A stretch of DNA of 64,000 nt, taken from Bryocella elongata (GTDB lineage Bacteria > Acidobacteriota > Terriglobia > Terriglobales > Acidobacteriaceae). The stretch is taken from contig NZ_FNVA01000006.1 in assembly GCF_900108185.1 (NCBI RefSeq), positions 124,001-188,000 on the forward strand, written 5' to 3'. The position numbers and the translations under genes were made by a program. This document shows, one piece after another, positions 18,911 to 27,802 of this stretch. The notes below the pieces were generated by a model. The model had not been told where the DNA came from. It saw only the letters and a list, made by a program, of their open reading frames with translations, and searched no databases. Position 1 is the first letter of the stretch. Every line of letters starts with the position of its first letter.

Positions 18911-19089
18911 ACTTGCTCCTCTCCTCGTCCGGGTAGTAAAGCGCTCGCCGGAACCTTGGAGGTTCTCGCATTCGAAACTCCCATAGCTCTGTTAAGAGAG
19001 GGTTATGCCCGCGCGTATGTTTGTGAATATGCATTCGCAGGAACTTCATCGGGTTCTTCCACTCGGGTTCCTATACTGACCGCAATGCG

Positions 19090-19719
19090 ATGCATCCTGA
19101 GGCCGCACCCATGGAACGACTGACTGGCGAGGAGCCTCGTCCGCACCTCCTGACCTTGCTGGGCGCGCTCATCCGCCGGCCGCAGACGTTGTTCTCCGTC
19201 TGGAACTGGAAGTCTGCTCTGCTCAGCATCACCCTGCGCGGACCCATCTTCTTCGGCGCTGCTCTCTCCAAGGGCTTCGGTGCGGCGTTTGGCGCCTTAC
19301 TGGCCGAGACCTTGATCTGCGCACTCGGCGTCGGACTCTACAACGCCCTGGTCCAGACGCTCCGGCGTGCCGAACCCCTGTGGGCCACCGGGGTGCTCCT
19401 CTCGCTCGTCTTCCCCGGTTGCGTCCAGGCGATCGAATACACCATCCATCGCCTGCGCGGGACACCGCACCTTCGTACCGCCGCCATCATCTCGCTCTGC
19501 GTCAGCGGCATCTCAACGCTCTTCAACTGGTACGCGATGAGAAATGGAGCGTTGATGGTAGGGCCCGATTCTTCAGGCCTGCTCTCAGATCTTCGTCACC
19601 TTCCGCGACTCATCCTGGGCTTCGTGATCGCGCCCTTCCGATTCGCGCTTCGAAGGATTCGCGGGTCAACGATACCCGATCCCTCTACGCAACAGATCGA
19701 GCCTGGTGGCGCGGTCTAG
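19090..19719 (+). CDS. Membrane protein of unknown function
   Basis: A 209-residue protein with about four hydrophobic segments (around residues 48-62, 66-90, 100-112 and 130-145) and basic ends. It has no enzymatic motif that I recognise. A short-N-terminus variant starting at ATG 19111 (MERLTGEEP) is possible; no clear ribosome-binding site decides. It diverges from the PHP/glycosyltransferase pair, separated by 179 bases. The hydrophobic profile makes it likely to be real despite the lack of a family name. Confidence 0.65.
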   Translation: MHPEAAPMERLTGEEPRPHLLTLLGALIRRPQTLFSVWNWKSALLSITLRGPIFFGAALSKGFGAAFGALLAETLICALGVGLYNALVQTLRRAEPLWATGVLLSLVFPGCVQAIEYTIHRLRGTPHLRTAAIISLCVSGISTLFNWYAMRNGALMVGPDSSGLLSDLRHLPRLILGFVIAPFRFALRRIRGSTIPDPSTQQIEPGGAV

Positions 19720-20217
19720 GCGACTCTCGTCCTGACCAGCGTGACGCCCAGCAGAGCAGCCGCCGCCGGACAGAAGCTTGCCCCCCATCGTTGTGCTGCC
19801 AGGCACCTTCGCACGATACTTCCGATCTCGTCGGCGTTCATCAGCCATCTCGGTCCGTTCGTATCCCGATCCTCAGGGTGACGACCCTGCCGTCGGAAGC
19901 CAAATGGAAAATTCCGGTTGGTCGCTGCCATCGCCGCGGAATTCGGCGTTCCGCCCGTAGAGCGGACGGCTGAAGAGTTTTCCGCTGCCACGGAACAGCA
20001 GAGGACTGACCCGGGAGACTACGGATCCGCTCTCAGTCCATGAAACCCAGACCCTCTTTGAATCTAACGATATAAACTGTTTATTTACAAATGAATACAG
20101 GCGATGCGTAAATTCTATTCGTGAACGAAATCGACCTTTCTGCCCGACCTCGTAATCGCGCAAAGCCGCATTTGGGTTGGATCGTAACCGCAACTTCTTG
20201 GTTGCGGATTCCATAAA
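19720..20217. other. Intergenic region with AT-rich promoter-like stretch
   Basis: No convincing gene is visible in these 498 bases. Most is ordinary GC-rich sequence, but about 20055-20130 is strikingly AT-rich for this genome (TATAAACTGTTTATTTAC), suggesting the promoter of the winged-helix gene downstream. A minus-strand open frame at the left edge has no recognisable features. Confidence 0.4.
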
Positions 20218-20739
20218 ATGACACCGGGCAGTGCGTTGCGTGACAATTCCTTCGGTGGTTCGATGGCTGCTCGGGAAGTGATCTATCAGTTCTATGACTT
20301 CGAGCTCTCCACCGCCCGGCGGGAGTTGCGAAAGCACGGCTTGCGTGTCCGCATCTCTAAGGCGCAGATGGGCCTTCTGATTCAGTTTCTGGAACATCCC
20401 GGCGATCTGATTCCACGCGCCAGGATCGCAAGCTGTCTTTGGGCCGACACCTCGAATCTCGATGTGCCCAGTGGCTTGAATACGGCGATCAATCGTCTCC
20501 GTTACACGCTCGGAGATGATGCCACCAACCCCATTTATCTCGAGACAGTGTCCGGCGTTGGCTATCGGTTTGTCGCACCGGTGCGGGCGTTCGACTCTAC
20601 CGGTAAGCCCGTCGTCAACTCGGGCTCTCCGCTCGGGGACAGACTCCGTCAACGCTTCGCAAATCGCTTATCTAACAGCGTAAGAAGTTATATATCTGCG
20701 ATTTGGAGTGCTTTCCGGAAGCCGAGTTCGCGGGGATAG
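20218..20739 (+). CDS. Winged-helix transcriptional regulator (OmpR/CadC-type DNA-binding domain only)
   Basis: A 173-residue protein with a Trans_reg_C type winged helix over about residues 20-120. The pattern YDFELSTARRELRKHGLRVR, KAQMGLLIQFLEHPGDLIPR, INRLRYTLGDD and ETVSGVGYRFVAPV matches the OmpR/PhoB C-terminal fold, including the characteristic GYRF strand. There is no receiver domain and no clear membrane helix or periplasmic sensor, so it is shorter than CadC-like regulators. A start at ATG 20263 (MAAREVIYQF) is equally plausible. It is a lone gene next to tRNA-Pro; the signal it responds to is unknown. Confidence 0.8.
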   Translation: MTPGSALRDNSFGGSMAAREVIYQFYDFELSTARRELRKHGLRVRISKAQMGLLIQFLEHPGDLIPRARIASCLWADTSNLDVPSGLNTAINRLRYTLGDDATNPIYLETVSGVGYRFVAPVRAFDSTGKPVVNSGSPLGDRLRQRFANRLSNSVRSYISAIWSAFRKPSSRG

Positions 20740-20968
20740 TTGATTCACGCCGTCTTGGTCTCCAGCGGATCATGAACTCCCTCATGCCCTAAATGCATAC
20801 GCCGGCTGCAGCGCGAACGGCGCCAGCCGACATCTCCTGGTCTATCTCAGCATTTTCGTGGTTCGCTCAGGTGACGGTCGAGAGCAGCAGTCTCAGGAGT
20901 AAGAACGATCCCGCCGTACATCCAGGAAAAACAGGACCCGCCCCGCAGGACCGTCCAGTCTAGTTTGA

Positions 20969-21045
20969 TGGTCGGGGCGGAGGGATTCGAACCCCCGACC
21001 CTCTGCTCCCAAAGCAGATGCGCTACCAGGCTGCGCTACGCCCCG
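20969..21045 (-). tRNA. tRNA-Pro (anticodon TGG)
   Basis: The minus strand folds into a complete cloverleaf of 77 bases with encoded CCA: acceptor stem CGGGGCG/CGCCCCG, anticodon stem TCTGC/GCAGA enclosing TTTGGGA (anticodon TGG), and T arm GTCGGGGGTTCGAATCCC. The discriminator base is A. Confidence 0.96.
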
Positions 21046-21099
21046 ACGTAACTAATTATCGCATCCACGGACGCGAGTTTCGACACCGCGTGCATGGTC

Positions 21100-21792
21100 T
21101 CAGGCCTCGCTGCTTTGTGGCAGCAGTCCCGGTGGGTTCCCGACGATCTTGCTGCCGGTTCCGCCCACGGCGTCCAGCAGGACCCGATGGTGGATTGTAA
21201 ACAGCGCCAGCTCCAGGCGATCTCCAACACCCGTCTTGTCGAAGATTGACCGCAGGTAGTTCTTGATGACCTGCTCGCTGTTGTTCAGCTCTTTCGCAAT
21301 GTCCTTGTTCTTGTAGCCCTGCACGATCAGACCAATGATCTTGAGCTCTTTCGCCGAGAGCCTTGCGCGGGCGCGCTCTCCCACCATGTCGGTCTCGAAG
21401 CGGGCAGAAGCGGCGTGCGCAGCCTCCATCACGTATTGGCCGCCGCGCGCCACGGTGCGCAGGCACTTCAGCATCTCGGCGCGGCTCACATCGCGGTACA
21501 GGATCCCCTGCACATTCTTCTTAAGGTAGTTGGCCGGGCTGTCCGCCTTCTCCAGGATCACCACGTAGCGGGTGTTGTTCACCTTCGCCTTCGCCATCAG
21601 CTCGTCCAGGTCGGCGTCGAGGGAACCGGCGAAGATGACGATGGCTCCCAACGCAGTCTCGGAGGCCTTGTAGAGTCGTTGAAGGTCATCGCACTGGCCG
21701 ACGATATTGAAGTCGTCCTCGACCACGACGAACCTCGCCGTCCCGGCGCGAAATACAGCGTAGTTGTCGGCGATGATGATCTTCTGGCTCAT
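21100..21792 (-). CDS. NarL/LuxR-type regulator with degenerate receiver domain
   Basis: A 230-residue protein starting MSQKIIIADNYAVFRAGTAR (ATG 21792). Residues 1-120 follow the receiver fold, but the strand that should hold the phosphoacceptor Asp reads IVIFAGSLDAD instead of a DLxMP-like motif, so normal phosphorylation seems unlikely. Residues about 145-205 form a LuxR-type helix-turn-helix (LSAKELKIIGLIVQGYKNKD, IAKELNNSEQVIKNYLRSIF, DKTGVGDR). It is a probable transcription factor controlled by something other than His-Asp phosphotransfer. No sensor kinase is adjacent. The start is chosen because it places the receiver's first strand at the N-terminus. Confidence 0.85.
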   Translation of the reverse strand: MSQKIIIADNYAVFRAGTARFVVVEDDFNIVGQCDDLQRLYKASETALGAIVIFAGSLDADLDELMAKAKVNNTRYVVILEKADSPANYLKKNVQGILYRDVSRAEMLKCLRTVARGGQYVMEAAHAASARFETDMVGERARARLSAKELKIIGLIVQGYKNKDIAKELNNSEQVIKNYLRSIFDKTGVGDRLELALFTIHHRVLLDAVGGTGSKIVGNPPGLLPQSSEA

Positions 21793-22197
21793 GCGTTCCG
21801 GGCTACCGCCGTCCTCCGCGTCCTCGTTGATCCGGTGCGCGGCCCCGTACTTGGCCTTCAATCCCGGTGGCGAGGGCGAATGACGCCTTCACGAGGTTCA
21901 AGTCTAGCAGAGCGTTTGTTTTCATTACCTCCCGCAGAAGGGCTATGGAACCCGCGTAAATACCCGCATTTTGCAGGCATCCCTGCACTCATTCCTGGCA
22001 TCATCCGGATGTGGCACGCTCCTTCCAACGCGATACCACGTTCGTTGTAGCGGTATCCCCGCAGTACCCACCGTCGGGGGATTCCTGCTGACCGGACGCG
22101 GCGATACTCTGCACTCGGATCGCAACTCGCGGACAGGCTCCGCGGCGCCAGGCAGCTGCCTCAGCCGACGGCTATGCGATTCCAGGGAGATACCGCC
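21793..22197. other. Intergenic region, no gene seen
   Basis: These bases separate the NarL-type regulator from a tiny candidate gene at 22198. I see no open frame with coding character and no tRNA or recognisable structured RNA. It probably holds the regulator's promoter. Confidence 0.3.
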
Positions 22198-22281
22198 ATG
22201 GAGTTCATCTGCCGCACCATTCTCGTCGCCTTCGTAGCGACCGCAGTTGCCATCAGCGTCAACTGGATGCCCAGTCGCTAA
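22198..22281 (+). CDS. Candidate 27-residue single-pass membrane miniprotein
   Basis: The frame from ATG 22198 to TAA 22281 encodes 27 residues: start MEFICRTILVAF, a hydrophobic run of about 16 residues through VATAVAISV, then NWMPSR. A GGGAGA ribosome-binding site lies 8 bases before the ATG. The size, hydrophobicity and clear ribosome-binding site are those of known bacterial small membrane proteins, but no homologue is known to me. It is near, but opposite in strand to, the Flp pilin gene. Confidence 0.4.
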   Translation: MEFICRTILVAFVATAVAISVNWMPSR

Positions 22282-22610
22282 GACGATTGCCGTTGGCTTC
22301 GCTGGGGCCCGGCAACTCCGTGCCTACGGCATAGCACGGGCAGCGTCTGAGATCAAGCTCCGCTGTGACTGGCATTCCTGTGCCACAGGCTCCCGCAACT
22401 CCACCCGGAACTTCCCCCAATCAGATCAAGCGCTTAAAGCCAAACGGCTCCCGAAGCAACTTGGCCGGAATCTTAGCCAGGATGCCAGGCGAGCCGAAAT
22501 ACAATTCTCCGCTTTGAACGCGGCAAGAAGCGGAGAGAGTGACCGTCGACAGTACCCCTCTGTCGGCCCCCGAGGTGCATCACTCCCCCCCTCCTTACTC
22601 GGACGAAGAG
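22282..22610. other. Intergenic region, no gene seen
   Basis: A plus-strand open frame crosses this stretch but has no ribosome-binding site, no recognisable motif and overlaps the pilin gene antisense. I do not support a feature here. Confidence 0.3.
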
Positions 22611-22802
22611 CTAACTGGACGGAATCGCGCTGTCCAGCTGCGATCCGGCCGAGCTGAAGCTGTTGGCGATGTTGTTGGCCAGTGAAGACATCGCAGCAAT
22701 GGTAGTCAGGGCTACCAGAGCTCCGATGAGTGCGTATTCAATCAGATCCTGCCCGGATTCCTGATTCCAAAGGTCCCGGAGGAATGCGATTCGCTGTGCC
22801 AT
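22611..22802 (-). CDS. Flp/Fap-type pilin subunit
   Basis: A 63-residue protein with the Flp pilin pattern: a basic start (MAQRIAFLRDLWNQES), the processing-site region GQDLIEYALIGALVAL, a single hydrophobic helix and a short Ser/Ala-rich tail (SSAGSQLDSAIPSS). Prepilins of this kind are cut by a TadV-like peptidase and assembled by the Tad secretion system for adhesion. The ATG at 22802 follows GGGAG about 9 bases upstream; the longer start at 22817 is less likely. No tad genes are in the window, so this is an orphan pilin locus. It diverges from the GGDEF-EAL gene. Confidence 0.88.
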   Translation of the reverse strand: MAQRIAFLRDLWNQESGQDLIEYALIGALVALTTIAAMSSLANNIANSFSSAGSQLDSAIPSS

Positions 22803-22842
22803 GAGTTCATCTCCCAATCAGCTTCGAGTCTGTCGAGGCCCT

Positions 22843-22905
22843 TCGTACAACCTCGTACAGCCTCAAAGTACGACCGGAGGACCCGACGGCACGGCCCAAG
22901 TACGA
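22843..22905. promoter_or_regulatory. Repeated CGTAC motifs upstream of the pilin gene
   Basis: TCGTACA occurs at 22843-22849 and 22853-22859, and the inverted form AGTACGA at 22867-22873 and 22899-22905. Four copies in 63 bases just upstream of the Flp pilin start suggest operator sites. No known regulator is matched. Confidence 0.35.
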
Positions 22906-23204
22906 CGATATTGCGACAGAGGTAATACCACCTTTGCGGAGTATAGGAGCTTTCGTAACCCTCTCGGCCACTCGCGGGAATCGTTCAGCACCCTGTCGAA
23001 ATAGCCCAGAACAAAGGTTCTTGGGCCATGCTCAAGGGGTGAAACGCTACCACCAACGCGCCATTGTTTGGACTCCTCATGTCACGGAAACTCGAAGCTG
23101 CAACTACCGCAACCGGCCGATTTGTGCCCGGCCCCCGGTAGATCAGAACTGCCTCTCCCGGAGCTTTGGGGAGATCGCACGGTACAGACAGGAGCCATGT
23201 CATC

Positions 23205-25694
23205 ATGACCGTCATCTCGCGAACCTCCGCCAGGCGCAAGCTGTTGCTCGCCTCCGGCTTTCTGATGATGGCTTTCCTCCTCCTCTACCTGCGGCCAGGG
23301 TCGGGGTGGACTGAATTCCTTATCCTCTCGCTGCTCATCGCCCTCGCGATGCTTTGCTCCGGACAGATCGCTTACCTGCACTCCCGCAAGGTGCTGCGTG
23401 CCCTGCGGCTTGCCAAGCGCGAACGCACGCTCTTCAAGGCCGTCGCTGAAAACAGCCAGGGAGCCTTTTATATCTGCAAGCCGATGTGCGACAGCTCCGG
23501 CCGCGTCGTCGACTTCCGCATCACCTACGCCAACCGCAAGGCCGAGGAGCTCTTCGGCCGCTCCCGCCTCGACCTCGTGGGCCAGTCAACCTCCGTCATC
23601 ATTCCGGACTCAGCCCGTTCCGAAGTGGTGGGTGCATGGTCGCGTGTCGCCGTCACTGGCATCGCCGAAGAGCTGGACATGGCGTTCACGCCGCGCAACA
23701 GCCTGCCGGCCACCTGCATCACGCGCATCTCGCCGCTGGGCGGAAGCGTCGCAGTCTCGACCCTGCAGAGCAACGAAGAGGCTGTCGCCGCCTCGCGCCT
23801 CCAGGAACTCAGCGCCTTCTCGCAGTCCATCATCGAAAGCGCACCGATCAGCATGATCGCCACCGACATCTCCGGCACCGTCATGGCGATGAACTCGGCG
23901 GCCGAACGGCTGACCTACTTCCGCAAGCATGATCTCGTCGGCCAGCACTCGCTGCTGCTGCTGCACGACCCCGCGGAGATCTCCGCGCGCACCATTCAGC
24001 TCAGCCGGGACCTCGAAGAGCCCATCGCCGCGGGCTTCCAGTCGCTCATCGCCCGGGCGAGCTACGGACAGCAGGACACGCGCGAGTGGACCTACGTTCG
24101 CCGCGATGGCTCCCGCGCCAGCGTCAGCCTCACCATGATGGCTCTGCAAACTCCCGACAAGCAGATCACCGGCTACCTCGCCATCGCCTACGACATCACC
24201 GAGCGCAAGAAGCTCACCGATTCCATCACGCATATGGCGCACTATGACCAGCTCACCGGTCTGCCCAACCGCGTGCTGCTGAACGACCGCATGGAGCAGG
24301 GAATCGAGCGTGCCCGCCGCTTCAATCAGCGCATGGCCGTCTACATGGTCGGCATCGATCACTTCAAGCGCATCAACGAATCACTCGGCCACTCCGGTGG
24401 CGACGCCGTCCTGAGCTTCTTCTCGCGCCAGCTGCTCTCCGCCGTGCGCCGCACGGACACTGTGGCCCGTGTTGGCGGCGATGAGTTCGTCGTCCTCATG
24501 CCCGACTTCCGCGACAGCGCGGACGCCGCGCGCTGTGCCGACCTCATGATTCAGAAGATCACCACGCCGGTGAACGTCGGTGGCTCGGAGATTCGCGTCA
24601 ACGCTTCCATCGGCTATTGCCTCTTCCCCGAGGATGGCGACAACGGCGAGACCCTCCTCCGCAACGCGGACGTCGCGATGCACGAGGCCAAATCCGGCGG
24701 TCGCGGCCTGGCCGTCGCCTACACCGGTAATCTGCAGCGCGAAGCTGCCGACCGCCTCAAGATGGAAGAAGAGCTCCGTCACGCCGTGCAGAACGGCGAG
24801 CTAGAGCTCCACTATCAACCCCAGGTGCGCTGCTCCAACGGTGAGGTCACCGGCATGGAGATGCTGCTGCGCTGGAACAACCCGCGCCGCGGCTTTGTGC
24901 CGCCCACCACGTTCATCCCCATCGCCGAAAAGGCTGGTCTGCTCGTCCGTATCGGCGAATGGTCCATGCGCCAGGCCTGCAAGGACGTTGTGAAACTGCA
25001 GCGTCAGATGGGACGTGAACTTACCGTCGCCGTCAACCTCTCGGCCTGGCAATTCAGCCAGCGCAACCTCATCGAGGTTGTCACCGAGTCCATCAACGAC
25101 TCCGGATTGCCCGCGAAGTGCCTCGAGATCGAGATCACCGAGCAGATGCTCATGACCAACTCCACCACCGTCATGGAGACCATGCGCAAGATCCGCGAGC
25201 TCGGCGTGACCATCGCCATCGATGACTTCGGCACCGGCTTCTCCAGCTTCTCGTACATCCTGCAGTACGAGGTCGACCGACTCAAGATCGACCGCTGCTT
25301 CATCGATCGCAGCACGCAGGACGCAGGCGCTGCCGCTGTCGTCCGCACCATCATCGCCATGGCCCACGGACTCAATATCGAGGTCGTTGCCGAAGGTGTT
25401 GAAACCACCGCGCAGATGAACTTCCTGCTCCGTCGCAAGTGCGATCAGGTGCAGGGCTGGCTCTTCGCCCGCGCCGTGCCGATCGAGGCCTTCGCCGCGG
25501 TCGTTGAACGCATCGATGCCTTCGTCGCCGAGCAGCAGCGGCTCGCCGTCGAAGACAAGCGCAGCGTCATCGAGGGGCTTCCCGTTACCTCAGATACCGT
25601 GCAGAGCATGTTCACGAACGTCGAGGACGACTCCCCGAGCGACGACGACAGTCGCCCGCACCGCCGCATCAGCGATGCACTCCGCGTGCAGTAA
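23205..25694 (+). CDS. Membrane-bound PAS-PAS-GGDEF-EAL cyclic-di-GMP protein
   Basis: An 829-residue signalling protein. Two hydrophobic segments lie near the N-terminus (about 12-28 and 34-52). Two PAS-type domains follow at about 75-190 and 205-320. The diguanylate cyclase domain has GGDEF at 424-428 with an RRTD inhibitory site five residues before it. The EAL domain (about 540-790) has EML in place of EAL but keeps DDFGTGFSS, RLKIDRCFI and VVAEGVET, so phosphodiesterase activity is plausible. The ATG at 23205 has GGAG 10 bases upstream. It diverges from the Flp pilin gene, 400 bases away, where I see no riboswitch. A link to pilus-based adhesion is inference. Confidence 0.92.
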   Translation: MTVISRTSARRKLLLASGFLMMAFLLLYLRPGSGWTEFLILSLLIALAMLCSGQIAYLHSRKVLRALRLAKRERTLFKAVAENSQGAFYICKPMCDSSGRVVDFRITYANRKAEELFGRSRLDLVGQSTSVIIPDSARSEVVGAWSRVAVTGIAEELDMAFTPRNSLPATCITRISPLGGSVAVSTLQSNEEAVAASRLQELSAFSQSIIESAPISMIATDISGTVMAMNSAAERLTYFRKHDLVGQHSLLLLHDPAEISARTIQLSRDLEEPIAAGFQSLIARASYGQQDTREWTYVRRDGSRASVSLTMMALQTPDKQITGYLAIAYDITERKKLTDSITHMAHYDQLTGLPNRVLLNDRMEQGIERARRFNQRMAVYMVGIDHFKRINESLGHSGGDAVLSFFSRQLLSAVRRTDTVARVGGDEFVVLMPDFRDSADAARCADLMIQKITTPVNVGGSEIRVNASIGYCLFPEDGDNGETLLRNADVAMHEAKSGGRGLAVAYTGNLQREAADRLKMEEELRHAVQNGELELHYQPQVRCSNGEVTGMEMLLRWNNPRRGFVPPTTFIPIAEKAGLLVRIGEWSMRQACKDVVKLQRQMGRELTVAVNLSAWQFSQRNLIEVVTESINDSGLPAKCLEIEITEQMLMTNSTTVMETMRKIRELGVTIAIDDFGTGFSSFSYILQYEVDRLKIDRCFIDRSTQDAGAAAVVRTIIAMAHGLNIEVVAEGVETTAQMNFLLRRKCDQVQGWLFARAVPIEAFAAVVERIDAFVAEQQRLAVEDKRSVIEGLPVTSDTVQSMFTNVEDDSPSDDDSRPHRRISDALRVQ

Positions 25695-25716
25695 TCCAAT
25701 CGAGACCCCAAACGGT

Positions 25717-25750
25717 AACGCGCCCGAAGAAACTTCTCTTCGGGCGCGTT
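25717..25750. terminator. Hairpin terminator between convergent genes
   Basis: A perfect 14-bp stem (25717-25730 with 25737-25750) closes a 6-base loop between the GGDEF-EAL gene and the end of galE. It has A and T residues at its base on both sides and may work in both directions. Confidence 0.75.
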
Positions 25751-25772
25751 TGCATGGGAGCTTGATGAAGCT

Positions 25773-26753
25773 CTACTGCGGATAACGCTGCTGATGCCAC
25801 TCCCAGGCGCTCGCCAGGATGTCCGCAATTCCGGGCACCTCAGGCTTCCATCCCAGCACCTCATGCGCGCGCTCGCTGCTCGCCACAAGCCGCGCCGGAT
25901 CACCCGCCCGCCGCGGCTTGATCTCTACAGGAATCGCACGTCCTGTGACCTTCTCTGCCGCTTCGATCAGCTGCTTCACGGAGAAGCCGCTGCCGTTGCC
26001 CAGATTGCAGATAATGCTCCCGGGCTTCTCCTCATCCATCAGCGCCTCGAGCGCCAGGATGTGAGCTGCGGCAAGATCTGCAACGTTGATGTAGTCGCGA
26101 ATGCACGATCCATCGGGCGTAGGATAGTCATCGCCGAAGATGGAGATGCTCGCGCGCCGTCCCATCGCCGCGTCCAGCACCAGCGGGATGATGTGCGTCT
26201 CCGGCTCGTGCGCTTCACCACGGCCAGGCAGTGCCCCTGCAACGTTGAAGTAGCGCAGCGCCGCGTACCGCAGCCCGTGCAGCTGGTGAAACCACTTCAG
26301 GATGTACTCGACCAGGAGTTTCGACTCGCCATAAGGATTCGTCGGCAAGAGCTTCGCATCCTCGGGAATCGGCACTGCCTCTGGCTCGCCATATACCGCA
26401 GCAGTTGAAGAGAACACCAGCCGCTTGGTGCCCGTAGCCAGCATCGCTTCCAGCAGCGACAACGTGGACGCCGTGTTATTGCGGAAGTAGACCTCCGGCT
26501 TCCTCATCGAATCGCCGGCTTCAATCAGCGCTGCGAAGTGCAGCACTCCGTCGAACTTCTCTTCGCGCAGCAGCGCTTCCACGCGCTCGCGATCGGCGAT
26601 GTCGCACTCCACGAACGTAGCGCCTGCCGGTACTTCATGCCGCTTGCTATGGCAAAGGTTGTCGAGCACCGTAACCTTGTGGCCCGCCTGCATCAGGATG
26701 GTGGCGACAGTCCCGCCGATATAACCTGCTCCGCCGGTAACGAGAACATTCAT
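25773..26753 (-). CDS. galE: UDP-glucose 4-epimerase
   Basis: A 326-residue short-chain dehydrogenase-type epimerase that interconverts UDP-galactose and UDP-glucose with bound NAD. It starts with VTGGAGYIGG (nucleotide-binding loop), has the catalytic YxxxK as NPYGESKLLVEYIL, and RYFNVAGA further on. Length is normal for GalE. It begins 5 bases after galT ends and is the last gene of the galK-galT-galE operon, completing the Leloir pathway. It may also provide UDP-galactose for surface glycans. Confidence 0.95.
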   Translation of the reverse strand: MNVLVTGGAGYIGGTVATILMQAGHKVTVLDNLCHSKRHEVPAGATFVECDIADRERVEALLREEKFDGVLHFAALIEAGDSMRKPEVYFRNNTASTLSLLEAMLATGTKRLVFSSTAAVYGEPEAVPIPEDAKLLPTNPYGESKLLVEYILKWFHQLHGLRYAALRYFNVAGALPGRGEAHEPETHIIPLVLDAAMGRRASISIFGDDYPTPDGSCIRDYINVADLAAAHILALEALMDEEKPGSIICNLGNGSGFSVKQLIEAAEKVTGRAIPVEIKPRRAGDPARLVASSERAHEVLGWKPEVPGIADILASAWEWHQQRYPQ

Positions 26754-26758
26754 GCGTC

Positions 26759-27802
26759 TTAGACTCCTGCTTTCTTTACAGCCTGACGCAGCGTCTCTGC
26801 TGCGCTCTCTGGAGTAATGTCTCGCTGGGGCGATCCCAGCAGCTCAAAGCCCACCATAAACTTCCGCACCGTGGCTGAACGCAGCAGCGGCGGGAAGAAG
26901 TGTGCATGCATCACCCACTCCGGATGATCTTCTCCGTCCGTTGGCGCACCGTGAAATCCCATCGAGTACGGGAACGGCGTATCGAAGACCTGGTTGTAGC
27001 CCGCGGTCACCGTCTTCAGAATCGCGGCCAGCCCATCGCGCTGGGCTTCGGTCAGGGCAGGTAAGCCGCTCACCGCCGCACGTGGCACCAGCATGGTCTC
27101 AAAGGGCCACACGGCCCAGAAGGGCACCAGAGCCACCCACGTCTCGTTCTCTGCGATGATCCGCTCGCCTTCGCTCAACTCCTTGGCGAGATAGTCGATC
27201 AGCAGAGGTGATCCATGCTGTGCGAAGTAGTCCTTCTGCGAGGCCAGCTCCAGCGCTGGCTCGTTGGGGATGTGCTCCGTCGCCCAGATCTGTCCATGCG
27301 GATGCGGATTGCTCGCGCCCATCATCGCTCCGCGGTTCTCGAAGACCTCGACGTACGCGATCTCTTCGCGTGCGCCGAGCTCCTGTACCTGCCCGGTCCA
27401 CATATCGACGACGTTGCGGATCGCCGGCACGCTCATCGTCGCAAGCGTCAGGTCATGGCGAGGATCGAAGCACAACACACGGCACACGCCGCGCTCGGTC
27501 GAAGCCCGCAGCAGGCCAGCGCCATCATCGAAGCTCGCAGGCGCGACGTCGTCCTTCAGCGCGGCGAAGTCATTCTCGAAGACAAACGTACCCGGATACT
27601 TCGGCGTAACGTGTCCGCCGGCACGCGTGTTGCCCGGGCACAGGTAGCAGGTCGGGTCATACTTCAGCACCGCGGGCTTGACGGTATCTTCCGTCTGGCC
27701 CTGCCATGGCCTTTGGGTGCGATGCGGCGACACCAGCACCCACTCCCGCTTCAGCGCGTTCCACCGCCGGTGCGGTGTCTGCAGAAAAGATTCTGGAATC
27801 AC
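26759..27802 (-). CDS. galT: Galactose-1-phosphate uridylyltransferase
   Basis: A 347-residue enzyme of the HIT superfamily that exchanges UMP between UDP-glucose and galactose 1-phosphate. The active-site region reads [15 protein letters not shown], with the middle His of HPH as the nucleophile that carries UMP. The N-terminus has [21 protein letters not shown] and [12 protein letters not shown], including a Cys pair that likely binds zinc. Its ATG overlaps the galK stop by 4 bases, so translation is coupled. Confidence is high. Confidence 0.95.
   Translation of the reverse strand: MIPESFLQTPHRRWNALKREWVLVSPHRTQRPWQGQTEDTVKPAVLKYDPTCYLCPGNTRAGGHVTPKYPGTFVFENDFAALKDDVAPASFDDGAGLLRASTERGVCRVLCFDPRHDLTLATMSVPAIRNVVDMWTGQVQELGAREEIAYVEVFENRGAMMGASNPHPHGQIWATEHIPNEPALELASQKDYFAQHGSPLLIDYLAKELSEGERIIAENETWVALVPFWAVWPFETMLVPRAAVSGLPALTEAQRDGLAAILKTVTAGYNQVFDTPFPYSMGFHGAPTDGEDHPEWVMHAHFFPPLLRSATVRKFMVGFELLGSPQRDITPESAAETLRQAVKKAGV

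Noticed and set aside
19873-20652. 259-codon minus-strand frame opposite the winged-helix gene
   Set aside because: It is antisense to a clear DNA-binding domain and crosses an AT-rich promoter-like region without coding features.
23041-23204. Cyclic-di-GMP riboswitch upstream of the GGDEF-EAL gene
   Set aside because: The conserved GEMM core words were not found on either strand; only a small GCCCAAGAAC-type hairpin is present.
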